Shown: piece after piece, positions 1 to 11,066 of the stretch
Position numbering within the stretch: the first letter of the stretch is position 1
Layout of the letters: each line of letters opens with the position of its first letter
Source: Macrocybe gigantea
Lineage: Eukaryota > Basidiomycota > Agaricomycetes > Agaricales > Callistosporiaceae
Length of the DNA: 64,000 nt
Direction of reading: 5' to 3'
NCBI GenBank assembly: GCA_011319805.1
Contig: SJRY01000236.1
Span: 372,001-436,000, forward strand
Notes under the pieces: generated by a model
What the model saw: only the letters and a program-made list of their open reading frames with translations
Databases searched by the model: none
Told to the model about the DNA's origin: nothing
Position numbers and translations under genes: made by a program

Positions 1-1557
1 GCGGCGCTGGAAGAGGCTGGGAGTGGGCATGCGAATAGGGTGCGGGGGTGGGTGATGTGTATTGCGGGTATTGGTAAGGTTGAGGTGCGGGCAGGGTTGG
101 CGGTTGAGGGGCATAGGAACTAGCAGCAGTAGGTAAATATGTAACTGCGCCACTAGCTATCGCACTTTGAGAAGGAACTGGTGTATATGGAGGTTGGCCG
201 ATGTAAGGAGATGAACCATAGGCAACTGGAGAAGGAGTGATGCTAGCCGGCGGGGGATACCCAAGAGGATCCTGATTGTGGGTGGGTGGCATGAATCCAG
301 ATGGAGCGGGCAAGGGTACAAACCCCGAGGAAGAAGTGGGAATGCTGTGCCGTGGTGCCCGAATAGTCGATTGATGGTAGGTTGAATGAGTACTCGCGTC
401 ATACTGGTGTTGATAAGAAGGTTGAGGGAGGTATTGAGAGCCAGGGGATTGTTGACCGCTAGGTGTCACCGGCCTATCATATGTGTGGTTATTGTTGTAG
501 TCCATATATTCGTATCCAAGAGTAGGCTGAGGCTGAGCTTCAAAACTATGAAGTTGGCTGAATCAAACAGAAATAGCTCACAGGAAAACTTTCCCGACGG
601 CGACCGTTACCAGATATTCCAAATTCTCCGAATTCGCTGGCGACCTTGTCGACGGGTGAGGCTCTATTACGCTCATAAGGCGGAACGTAAAGATCCAATC
701 TAGCCAGGGAATTTGACGCCCTCAACGCCGAGGGTATACCGTCCGAACCTTGTTTTGTGTGGTCGTACATACTACTAACCGAGACAGCACGCGATGGATG
801 TGCTGCGCCATTAGTGGACGATGACCGTACTTCACTCGTCGGCACGAAAGAACCGGGACCGCCATATTGCTTGTTTTTGGTTGGCTTCGGGGCGACTTTC
901 TTTTCAGGCGGAGGTTCCTGCATAGCTCGTTAAGAATCTCACGTTCCCGATAAAAGACAGAAAAGAGTGCGGACATTGGACCAGAATGTCAGTTCCAGAT
1001 ATACTTTGCCGGAAAATTTCTCCTTGTTCAACAAGGTGAACCACTCTGTAATCCGGAACATGAAACCAGTCTGGGTACGACTGGATTTGTGCACCTACCG
1101 TCTGTCTCACCCTTTGTCAGAACCTCTGTCAAGTCCACATCCGTCTCGCCGATGAAATCAGGTTCACGGGGGTCATCGGCATAGCAAGCAAGTTTCATCT
1201 TTGTACCACCTTTTATCCGTCTCAGTCGTTTCTCGTTTTTCGGAGGTGGGGGTGGAGGAGTGCCGTTTCCGTGTGGTGGCTTTTCAGTATTTTCGGTTTC
1301 TTCGTAAAGAGTGAAGCGTATCTCTTCATCCCATTCTGGATGCTGTCCACCGCGTTTGATCGCTTTCGTTCGACGTTTCTCCCCGTTAACGGTGACGACA
1401 CAGTATGGGTCCTGTTTACCTATGTGTCTTTTGTTGGGGAGATGGTTCTGATTTTGAACGTCAGATTAAGGATGATGTCTGGTATGCTAACGTGACTATT
1501 CACCGCTTTCAAAACGACAACAATGAGGGTTCCGATTTCGCGAGGGGTAGGAGACAT
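1..1557 (-). CDS. C2-domain protein, Inn1/Fic1-like, 3' end cut by window edge
   Basis: The ATG is at 1557. A short first exon (MSPTPREIGTLIVVVLKA) is followed by an intron and then a C2 core with KRHIGKQDPYCVV and QHPEWDEEIRF. A second strand set (MKLACYADDPREPDFIGETDVDL) and VYLELTFWS complete the domain within about the first 150 residues. After the domain come a Lys/Pro linker (EPPPEKKVAPKP) and a long Pro/Tyr/Gln/Ser-rich tail that is still open at base 1. Fungal proteins of this layout (Inn1 in budding yeast, Fic1 in fission yeast) bind membrane and SH3 partners at the cytokinetic ring; that role is inferred from family resemblance. The Pro-rich tail suits SH3 binding. The C-terminus is outside the window. 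Confidence 0.8.
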
Positions 1558-1790
1558 GGTCTAACAATGTGATTAAAGAAAGAAAACGATGGGCATGAAG
1601 GAATGATGTTGCGGGGTGGCGACAGGCGTATCCTGTTTACTATAACAGGGCACTCGCCTTTGTTTGCTCAAACACAGGATTGCTTCATCATTTATGTACC
1701 CTATCCTACAGTTTCACATCAACGCAACGAATTGCCGTATTTCTTGATCCCGCAGTCCTCCGCAGCGCCTCGACGGCTTTGTTGTCGCCG

Positions 1791-4277
1791 TCATTGCCCC
1801 GGCCTGTAGCTCTTGTTCGTTTTTAAAATCAGCCCTGGCTTCCGATCCGCCAAATCCAATATCATTTCCGCAAAGTAGCTATTCGCCCATGCAAACCAGC
1901 TTCGCGTGTAATCCGAGTCACTATAGATCGACTGGGATTCGTGGATAAGGCCTAAACCGTTCGTGTTCTGCGGGGTTGTCAACACATGGGAACGATAACG
2001 AAGCAACAAAGTCCGACGCACGTTGACGATGGTGTACAGGGATTTGAGGATTTCTTGATCATCGTCTGTGCCGAATATGGCTGAGATTTGGGACATTGGC
2101 CTTTCAAAACGACCAGTCAAGGGCACATGCAATATGTCATGTCACACCTCTCACCAGGGATGCCAAGGATCGACATGCGGACCTCTGATCAGCGGAATTA
2201 TATTCAGAACCGGCACATGAAGTCATGAGAAAGTGCTTACCCAGTGCCACTAAACTTCCTTCCAGCAGCATAATATGGATTTTTGGACGACAAAAGCAAT
2301 TTCCGCGTTGCTTGGTAAGCGGAATGGTGTTTGTCGAGGAAACCAAGGTAAGGCAGTGACAATAGCGACTAGTGTTCGACGTTAACCGAGTTCAACGTCT
2401 GTTACGCAACTTCTCTTACTGGTACATTCGCGTCGTCCATCACATAGCGTCCGCCGAATCCTATTTGAAAGTGCATGTGAGAATTGAATCAAGTCCACTT
2501 GGCCATCCACTTTCACCGTTGGTTTCATAAGCAAAAATATTGTCCACGATCTCAGATGTGATTCGTGTCAGCGATGCATCGAAACCTGAAGTTATGAAAA
2601 TTCACTCACAGTAGTTTTCCAGATCGAGTCATGTATTCTAGTACTCCACGTTTTGGCTTGCTGGCTGATATTTCGAAGTTGCCCACTGCTATCCAACACA
2701 TTTGCCAGGTGCTTCAGTTCCACGCTGAGCATGGCGTTAGCGGGGACCAGAAACGCTATCGAGGAGTCAGCTATCATCTCCTGAACGTTCATATTCCTAT
2801 CTCACGTACCGAAGGTGCTGAGGTCGTCTGATGGTCGATGATGCGTGCCCACCATTCCCGTGTATGCTTTTGGTTCCCCATTTCCGTGATTGTTAACCAT
2901 GGGCGAAAGCGCGCCGTTCCCCCCGGTCCAGCTGTAGTAAGAGATGAAGTTGAAATTCTCATCGAACGTCGGCTGGGATTGTTCATTTATAACGCGGAAT
3001 ATCTGATCAACAGCAGCACGCCCTTATATACTTTGAGTCGATGGTCGACGATGAGAGCCTTCGAACATACAGTTGTCGTTTATGAACGAACTGTCTTTCG
3101 TCGCCTGATAGTACGACCTTGAAAGCTTCAAGAATCCACACAGCGAATCGATTTCATACTGAAGAGATATGTCAATCAAATGGCCGCAACAATCTATTAC
3201 ATCTTACCTTGCATTCAAACACCGTCTTACTATCGACTGGACTAGACAGTGGTAGCAATGAATCGGTCCGCAGAAGGATAATGAAATATAGCACTAACGG
3301 AACTACGGTGACGCCGTCCGCCCAGTCGTTATGAGAGGGTGATAGGCCACTTTCTGGGGGAGGTTGGAAAGCACCACCTGTAGAATATCGATGTCATTTG
3401 TTGAAGTTATCGTCATGACACCTGTTGCACGCACAGTAGGGATACTGAGCAACATAACGAGCCTCATTGTTGATGACTGCTTTCACAAGAGTCGCCAATC
3501 CATGGTCGATCGAAAGTAACGAGTGGTAATGGGCAAACTGGATGTCAAAACATCAGGCTCATGCAGTCGACTGGAATCATCATCGACTGACTTGGTTTGC
3601 GGTGTCACGGAGCCACTGTGCCCTAGGAGGCAGTGATAATGTGAAATCCAGATATCTGCCTCAGAGAAATAAAACATACGTGATATCCTGAGAAAGAATG
3701 TTAGTAACCTGGATCATCAGGTTAAAAAAATGCTCTTACTCCAGTAATTATGAAGGCAAGGTTTTGATCCTATACCCATAAATGATGAGATACAGGCGTG
3801 CAGCGATATGGGAGCTTACAGCGTTGAAGTATTTAACGGTAGTGTCTGCTCGACTGTTCAGCAAACAATGGTCCGAAAAAAAAATAGAAACACAGCGGAA
3901 TCTAACCAAGAGTATTAGGAAAGGTGTTTTCAAAGAGTCGCGCAACGTCGGGATCCTTGAGCTGACTCTTCATCTCTTGGATAACTTTCTATAATGAACG
4001 ATGATCACGGAGATATTCTTTACGGGTCAAATTGACCTGCCTCCACGGCGGAACTATTGAAGGTCCTGCAAGCTGGAGCTGGTCGCATGTAGGGCAACGC
4101 AATGGTCCGGTGGAGCGAGGGTCGTGAGGGACCTGAACGACGCGGTCAAGTAAACCATTCCGTTCTGGGCGACCGATCGAGATGCCATACCTGCGAGTAC
4201 GAAGTATAATCGGGGCACTGTGCATGCGAAGACGCGACCAAAACGGCCGAGACGAAACTCCACAGTCCAAACCTCAT
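1791..4277 (-). CDS. GH125 family exo-alpha-1,6-mannosidase, predicted secreted
   Basis: The start at 4277 gives a clear signal peptide (MRFGLWSFVSAVLVASSHA), then QCPDYTSYSQ. Joining about ten exons gives family landmarks in order: ACRTFNSSAVE, DPDVARLFENTFPNTL, DTTVKYF, AFIITGDITAQWLRDTANQ, FINDNW, YYSWTGGNGALSPMVNNHG, GMVGTHHRPSDDLSTF, FLVPANAMLSVELKHLA and near the end DYTRSWFAWANSYFAEMI. These match glycoside hydrolase family 125 (DUF1237), whose members release terminal alpha-1,6-mannose without a metal ion. With a signal peptide it probably trims fungal or plant mannans, or N-glycans, in the secretory pathway or outside the cell. The gene looks intact. Exact ends of the small 5' exons are my reconstruction. 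Confidence 0.88.
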
Positions 4278-5126
4278 CCTGAGAACGTGTACGCACCACG
4301 AGAGCCGATCGAGCAAAGCGGCTGATAGGTGGGCACAGCGAGGGAGAGCTTCTTTTATAATTCCGTGCGCGTTCGAAAGAAACGCAAATATAGGACGGGC
4401 CATATGCCTCGCAGGGTCGTAGGTGGACAGAGAGCGTTCACGAGACCTCGTTCCCCACGCAGGGGCATGGATGTTCGTGTGTCCGAGAAGAAGCTCGCGT
4501 AAGGGCGATTGATAGACTTGTGACGGCCTGGGGGCGCTGGAACCATCTTGGGGTTGACCGAGGTTGCAGCGATCTTCTTTTCGACGAGTCTTGTGATCTT
4601 GTGACTCGACAACCCGGTGATGGTTCTAACGAGAACCTCATACTGCTTGCTGTTCGACCATTGGAGGCTGTCATTTTTGACGGAGAGGAGAAGGAGATAA
4701 TGCGGGAGATTAGAAGGAAGGTTCGAGAGGGCCTCGTCAGTTAAGTAGAGGATTCGATCGCAAGGGCAATGAATGAGAGATTTCGGGGAGTAGAAAACGA
4801 CGTCCTATATTTTCGTGATCACATCTATGTCCATACAACCCAGAATTGTGACGTCGAAAGGTAGCGCGACACCCTGGGAGGTGGAAGACCCTGGAGTTGG
4901 TTTTATGGTCATACATACTGGTGGCCCCACAGTGAAAAACTTTTCTGGCTTTGCCATTATGTAGCGACTAATCAAAAACATGATGCACATGAGAAGGCCG
5001 GGTGTCACAAGGTTTCTTGGCCATTGAAAACGAGTGCACTATCGACGACTTTGAGCACGTCATAAAGCACAATACGGAACGTGCATTAGAAACCCGTATG
5101 CAGTAAGGAATGTCAAGGTATCGTAG
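4278..5126. other. Unassigned 850-base interval between two minus-strand genes
   Basis: No gene is convincing here. The minus strand has open stretches at 4355-4612 (with EVLVRTITGLSSHKITRLVEKK just upstream in frame) and 4805-5008. The plus strand has 4520-4744 (acidic end REIRRKVREGLVS) and a 46-codon frame from an ATG near 4828. None resembles a family I know and none joins by good splice sites into a longer product. It probably holds the GH125 promoter and the 3' end of the next minus gene, perhaps with a small unrecognised gene. Confidence 0.35.
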
Positions 5127-6893
5127 TCACGGAAATACACCAAATATAACAAACATATCAGGAAAAGAGACAAAGACCAACTCAAAAAACCACAGAAGAA
5201 ATACACAACATAATGAAGGTCGTTGGAGCACGCGTGAAATGCAGTTACTAGGTCTGGCTTCGCTGGCCATCGGCAGTGCTGCACCGTCGGTCTCATGCGC
5301 GAGGCTGACGCTATCTGCCTTGGTGAGCGCTTCTGGTTTTGGGCTATCAACCGAAGCTTCGCTGCGAAGTTCAAAGGATGAAACACAATCCTGCTTGGTG
5401 CTCGCATCGCCCAAAGTGGGCGAAACGGGCGACGCCGCAGACAGAGAAACGACGGATTGCGGACGAGACGGGTTCGAAATAGCTTCTGTGTTTTCGTCCG
5501 TCGGTTCATCGCCATTCACGATATATTCAGACCGATCGTAGGCCTCCCCATTCTCCGTGCTGAGCCCACCTGTGCCCACGCTGTTCGTCGTCCACACGCT
5601 CCGCTCTCTGACAAGAGACGCTGTACCATTCGAAGGCTGGACCCGCGCGCTCCAGCCGCTCGCCTCGCTTTCCCAACTGCCCCGCCGCGAGCTCCTCGGA
5701 CGCAGCGCGCGCACGCTCGCGTCTACGTCCCGTTCCTCCAGCTCATCTCCTAACAAAAACTGGCTCGCGCTCTCCGCGTCTGCATACGTAACGCTGCCCT
5801 CAAAACGTGAGAGAGAATCACCGACGCCCCTACCAGACGGCGTCGACGAATGATAGCCTGCTATACCAGTGGGCCGTAGTCCTGGAATCGCATATGCGGA
5901 TGAAGCAAGTGTCAAAACCGATGCGTTGTCCGGCGGTGGAGAGGACGGGCGAGGGTTATTTCGGGGATGGTGGGTCGTGTGCAGCGGCGCTTGCACACAT
6001 AGGATAGTGCCGTTCGTGGGCTGCGGCGTGCTCGGTATGCTCAAAGAAGAGGGACGCGATGAAGACTGAGGGAAGGGCGAAAAGGTGACAGATGCTGCAC
6101 CTGAGACGAAGACTGAATTCGTCGCCTGAGAAGACGATCGAGCGTGAGATGAAAAGCGGTTGACCTGAGAGGGAGGCGTCAGAGGTGCCTGCGCGATGTG
6201 CGCCATGCCATTAGTATTGAGGTCAATGCTGAGCAGTGTGGTCGGCTTCGTGCTGGCGGCGATACTCCTGAACGTGCGGGGATCGGAGAGATATGAGGAA
6301 GAGGAACGAGAAGGAGAGGGAGAAGGTGGAACGCTAGGGGGCAAGGGTCGCACGGAGGCGTCTTCGTCCGCCTCGAGCGCGCTGGTAGGCGACCACATTG
6401 AGTCGCGAGCGAACGACGACCTGTCGAGCGAGTTGTTGTCGTCTGCCTCTTCGCCAGAAAACTCCTGGCCGTCATCGTCGCCGTTGAGCGAGATCGTCTT
6501 GCGCCTCGTCGAGTCGTATTTCTTCATGATGTGCTTCGCGCCGAGCGAAGCCGATGCAGGAGGTAGCGGGGACAGCGGTGCGCGAGGTGCCGTCCGCGCA
6601 GGGAGAGAGTTCGAGGCACCCCGCACGGTGGCCCTCTTGCCATCCAAGGCCGCAGAAGAGGTCTTGTCCGCAGCCCTCTTTGTCTTTCCTGCGAGTTTGC
6701 GCTGAAGCCAGTTTATGATGGGTTTGCTGGCGCGGCGCGGGGTGTTGACATGCTGCACGACTTTGACAGGCGCTTTTAAAATTGTCGTCGTGGTCTTGCC
6801 GTTGGCGTGGGGCTTCACAGCCGCCAGGTGCGCGCCAGTCTGGTGGTTCGAGGCATCAGTGAGTTTGCCAGCATTGGGCGTTGCTGAAACCAT
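5127..6893 (-). CDS. Ser/Pro-rich conserved basidiomycete-type protein of unknown function
   Basis: A 588-codon frame with no intron until near the end. The N-terminus is basic (TTTTILKAPVKVVQHV, NWLQRKLAGKTKRAADKT) and is followed by MKKYDSTRRKTISLNGDDDG. The rest is long low-complexity Ser/Pro/Thr sequence with acidic patches, as in regulatory or scaffold proteins. I recognise no catalytic domain. The last 40 residues turn abruptly hydrophobic right after a GTAACT that could be a splice donor, so this tail may be intron read-through. A second frame over the same bases (5060-5270) encodes another hydrophobic stretch. The true C-terminus is therefore uncertain; the main body is secure because of its length and codon regularity. 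Confidence 0.6.
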   Translation of the reverse strand: MVSATPNAGKLTDASNHQTGAHLAAVKPHANGKTTTTILKAPVKVVQHVNTPRRASKPIINWLQRKLAGKTKRAADKTSSAALDGKRATVRGASNSLPARTAPRAPLSPLPPASASLGAKHIMKKYDSTRRKTISLNGDDDGQEFSGEEADDNNSLDRSSFARDSMWSPTSALEADEDASVRPLPPSVPPSPSPSRSSSSYLSDPRTFRSIAASTKPTTLLSIDLNTNGMAHIAQAPLTPPSQVNRFSSHARSSSQATNSVFVSGAASVTFSPFPQSSSRPSSLSIPSTPQPTNGTILCVQAPLHTTHHPRNNPRPSSPPPDNASVLTLASSAYAIPGLRPTGIAGYHSSTPSGRGVGDSLSRFEGSVTYADAESASQFLLGDELEERDVDASVRALRPRSSRRGSWESEASGWSARVQPSNGTASLVRERSVWTTNSVGTGGLSTENGEAYDRSEYIVNGDEPTDENTEAISNPSRPQSVVSLSAASPVSPTLGDASTKQDCVSSFELRSEASVDSPKPEALTKADSVSLAHETDGAALPMASEARPSNCISRVLQRPSLCCVFLLWFFELVFVSFPDMFVIFGVFP

Positions 6894-7129
6894 GGTAGAA
6901 ATGGTGCTGGGGATGTTGAAACTAGCAGTGTAAGATGCCCGGTGACTCGAGAGGGAGGAAGGGGAGTAAGTGGGAGCGTGTGGAAACGAGGAGGAAAAAA
7001 AGAGGAGGATTGTGGGCAGTGGTCATGATTGTTTTGTTCCACCTGCCATGTGGTTTGGATACGTGACTCGGACCACCCATTTCATCATTCCAACAAGATA
7101 TTGACAATGTACATTGAACTCTTTCCATT

Positions 7130-9785
7130 TCACCAATCTGTCTTCTTCATTTGCCTCGCAGACCCAACAGGTATCTTGCTTCCCTTGTACCCAAATCCAT
7201 CCAGCCATGGCCATTGCTGAGATCTCCTCTGCTCAAACGACTCGATCGCCGCGTCTTTCTGCAACGTCAATGCAATGTCATCCAGTCCGTTCAACAAGCA
7301 ATGTCTGCGGAACGGATCCGTGACAAACGAGATCGACCGCTTGCCATTCGGCCGTCGGACCTCCTGCTTCTCCAAGTCAACTTCCAGTTCCAAGCCAGCC
7401 TCAGCATCCTCTGCAAGCTCGCGGCATTCCGCCTCTGACAGCGCGACGGGAAGCATGCCGTTTTGCATGGAATTGTTGCAGAAAATGTCTGCAAAACTGG
7501 GCGCAATGATGCACCGGATTCCAAAGTCATTCCTGTCGCAGTCGCATCAGCAAGAACTCTAACTAGGCAAGCGTTTTGTCCGACTTACAAGCTCCAAGGC
7601 GCGTGTTCGCGAGAGCTGCCACATCCAAAGTTCTTACCCGTGCAGACCAAAATCTTTGCCTTGTCGTAAGGCGCTCGATTCAGGACAAAGTCGGTGTCCT
7701 TTCCAGTGTGGGGATCTTTGCGGAGGGTATAGAACAAGGCATTGGCAAGACCAGTGCGCTTGAGGGTCTTCAAGAATTGTTTGGGGATGATCATGTCGGT
7801 GTCCACGTTCTCGATGTGCAGCGGCGCCGCGATCCCCTTCACGACCGTAAATTTCTGGACGCTTGAGGGTGTCTCCTTCGGTGGCAGAGTGTCATTTGAA
7901 GGTGGCGTCTCTTCATGCGATTGTGGTGCCGGGGGCGCCTGGGGCTCATCCAGGAACTCCAAAGCATTCGCCAACTTCAACTTCGGATCTGGGACGATAC
8001 GTTCTTCCGCATTGGGGCGCAGAAACTTGCGGACGTCGGTCAATTTGCCAGTGATAGCGGCGGCGGCGGCCATAGCAGGGCTGAGCAAGTGGGTCCGACC
8101 ACCGGCACCCTGACGACCCTCAAAGTTGCGGTTGCTGGTGCTCGCGCAGCGCTGGCCAGGTGCCAACTGGTCCGGGTTCATGCCCAAGCACATGGAGCAG
8201 CCGGCTTCTCTCCAGTCGAAGCCTGCTCGCTTGAAGACGACATCGAGGCCCTCTGCTTCGGCGTGTTGCTTGATGACACCAGAACCGGGGACGATCATGG
8301 CGTGGACGTTGGGAGCTACTTTGGCGTCAGGACCGGCAGCGATGACGACCTTCGCGGCGGAGCGCAGATCCTCAATGCGGCTGTTGGTGCAGGAACCAAT
8401 GAAGACCTTGTCAACTGGAATGTCCTGCATAGGCGTGTTTGGTTTGAGGCCCATGTACGCCAAAGAACGCTCTGCGGACGCGCGTTTGACTGGGTCTACG
8501 ATTTTGGCGGGATCTGGGACTGTGCCAGTAATAGGAACAACGTCTTGGGGAGACGTGCCCCAAGTCACGGTGGGGATGATATCGGACGCAGGGATGTTGA
8601 CCTCGATGTCGAACTTGGCGCCTTCGTCCGTCCTGAGGGAGCGCCAGTAATGCACAGCGCGATCCCACGCCTCACCCTTTGGTGCCAAGGGACGGTTGCG
8701 CAGGTACTCGAAGGTGACGTCGTCGGGAGCGACCATGCCGGCGCGAGCGCCGGCCTCGATACTCATGTTACAAACGCTCATGCGGGCTTCCATGCTAAAG
8801 TTTCTGAAGACAGAACCGGCGTATTCAATAACGCAGCCCGTTCCTCCCGCCGTGCCGATGACGCCGATGATGTGCAGAATCACATCCTTGGAGGTGACGC
8901 CCTCGTGCAGCTCACCGTCGACGGTGATTCGCATGTTCTTGCTCTTCTTTTGCAAAAGAGTCTGAGTTGCGAGGACATGCTCGACTTCGGAGGTGCCTAT
9001 ACCAAAGGCTAGAGAACCAAACGCTCCGTGTGCTATTGCCACTGTCAAATACCGCACTTGAATGCCAGCGTCGGTGACTCACTAGATGTATGCGAATCAC
9101 CACAGACACAGGTTATACCGGGGAGCTGTTGTCAATGGTTGGCGTGATATACGGGGATGTCAAGACAAGAAGATGCTCACAGTGAATCCCTGTTCGGGAC
9201 CAATGACATGAACGATACCCTGACGGCGGTCTTTCATGCCAAAGTAGCTCAGGCCAAACTCTTTAACGTTCTCCTCGAGGGCCACACATTGGGCTCTTGA
9301 ATCGGGTTCTTCAACGAAGCTCTTGACGTCTGTAAAGTTTTTGCGAGAGACGGTGCTAACGTGATCTGGTCAATTGCGAGCAGGATGGTGATGATCAAGA
9401 AGACATACGGGACGTTGTGATCAACAGTTGCAAGGGTGCAATCGGGTCTGCGGACTGGTCTGCCAGCCTGACGCCTTGGAGAGCGAACTTTTTCTTAGGA
9501 GATCTGATGTGACAGGGCTGGAGACGACGCACAATCCTTCAAAGGCCTGAGGACTTGTGACTTCGTGAACTAGATGGCTATACTGGCATAAGCATGTAGA
9601 TTTTATATGATAGTACAGACGCTTACCGATCGATGTAGACAAGGGCGAGGCCGTCCCCGTTAATGTCACTAAGCGAGAGAACGGATGAGCATGACGACAT
9701 TGTGATGGAGAACAAGAACATACACGACGTGGTCATCCCAAATCTTGTCGTAGAGGGTGCGAGGCTTTGCTATGGGTTCTGGCAT
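7130..9785 (-). CDS. LEU1: 3-isopropylmalate dehydratase (LeuC-LeuD fusion)
   Basis: This enzyme converts 2-isopropylmalate to 3-isopropylmalate, the second leucine-specific step, using a 4Fe-4S cluster. The ATG at 9785 starts [21 protein letters not shown]. Several small 5' exons supply [27 protein letters not shown] and CVCGDSHT. A long exon then carries [24 protein letters not shown], the cluster motifs GSCTNSR and [12 protein letters not shown], a Pro/Ser-rich linker, and the small-subunit part with [19 protein letters not shown] and [15 protein letters not shown]. The last exons give [17 protein letters not shown] and end [11 protein letters not shown] plus a short tail. Large and small subunits are fused, as is usual in fungi. 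The 149-base gap to the next plus-strand gene is probably a shared promoter. Confidence 0.96.
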
Positions 9786-9934
9786 GATTGGGAATTGGAA
9801 CACAAAGGAGTGGGGGTTTAAATGTTTGTGTTTTTTTTTTGGGATCGGACGGAGGACGCTTTCAAGTTGACGCTCGGCCGAATACCGACGATGAGATTGC
9901 TCCTCAGCCAATCAGAATTGGTCATATTCATATC

Positions 9935-10887
9935 ATGTTCTACGTCGACAGACACGACCACCGTCGTCAAGTCGTTCCTATTCCTCGCAAGCCTCCCAAA
10001 CCACGCTCACAACCAGACATTTGTACGTTCATTCTTCTGCCATCTTACTGTATATCCACGTCCTGATCAAGGCGATACCAAGTATAGACACCCCACAGAC
10101 GCCTACTTGGCCACCCTACTTTCCATTAAATCATTTCGCAGGCTCTTACTCGCCCTGGCATCTAGCTGATCCAGTTGTTTGGGGGCCGGTTAGTCCATAC
10201 ACCCCCCCTTCGCCTTTTCCTTGGTCGCCCTCATCCTACGCATCGCCCTACACACCATTCTCTCCTCTACTTGTACCGCCCGTATCCACGCCAGCATGGG
10301 AGTCCGGCACATACCCTCCCGTGCCGCAGGGGACTCCCGTCCTGATCAGAGTCCATCCACACCTGATCTACAACCAGTATAATCCAGTGGTACCCATCCT
10401 GCAATGGGACATCATCCACCCCGCATCCTTTGCAACAGTGTTTGATGACAACAAGGGATCCAGCGTGCCAGTGGACTTGAATGAGCAAGCTTTCTCGCCG
10501 GACGTGCCCAAAGTCTACATCGTGTCTGATCATCCGGTGCTCGATCCGTGGATGGAGATCTGGGGCCCCATTTACATCGAAAGGCCATCGGTCAAACTCG
10601 GAGACGTCCTCGCCGCCATCCATGACTACTTCCAGGAGCCCCTCACAAAAGAAGATGTAGATCGCGTCAAGAAGACTTCCTCTGAAAACTTTGGCAACCT
10701 TACTGTCACTGCCCACCAGCGCGCCCGCGACTCCACCGAGCTCCAGGTGGTCTGCCTCGCGTCTGGATTCAAACGAGCAGACGTCATGGGCACGCATCGC
10801 AAGTATCTCGGACTTCGACCCGTTGTCTATCCGGACAAATCTTGGAAATTGTTTCTTGGGTTAACACCTCTGCTTCCCTTCGCATAG
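9935..10887 (+). CDS. DUF6699-type protein
   Basis: Exon 1 starts MFYVDRHDHRRQVVPIPRKPPKP. An intron at about 10023-10087 joins it to TPQTPTWPPYFPLNHF. A Pro/Ser/Tyr-rich region follows, then a compact C-terminal domain of about 150 residues: LQWDIIHPAS, VPVDLNEQAFSPDVPKVYIVSD, WGPIYIERPSVKLGDVLAAIHDYFQ, plus a final segment with VCLASGFKRADVMGTHRKYLGLRPV. This layout matches DUF6699, a domain found in many copies in mushroom-forming fungi and of unknown role. No signal peptide or membrane segment is seen. An alternative start at 10021 would keep the same frame but gives an unlikely hydrophobic N-terminus. Confidence 0.75.
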
Positions 10888-11066
10888 CATTGTTCATTGG
10901 GTCTTTTTCCCGCAAAATCGCTGTTCCGCATATTCTACATGGACACTGTATCATCAAGTTCCACAATAAGTTTGTATAGCAACGGCTGAGATGTATGTAT
11001 CGGTACAATTTGGAATGGGGTATGAAGTCAATACAAGTTTTGGATATACATCGTGTTGAAGTGGTA

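Noticed and set aside
6196..6705. Plus-strand open frames opposite the Ser-rich gene.
   Set aside because: GC-rich third positions of the minus gene open these frames. They have no domain-like sequence or splice context.
7915..9012. A long plus-strand open frame of 365 codons over LEU1.
   Set aside because: It is the antisense shadow of the LEU1 coding sequence, with no family resemblance, while the minus strand carries all enzyme motifs.
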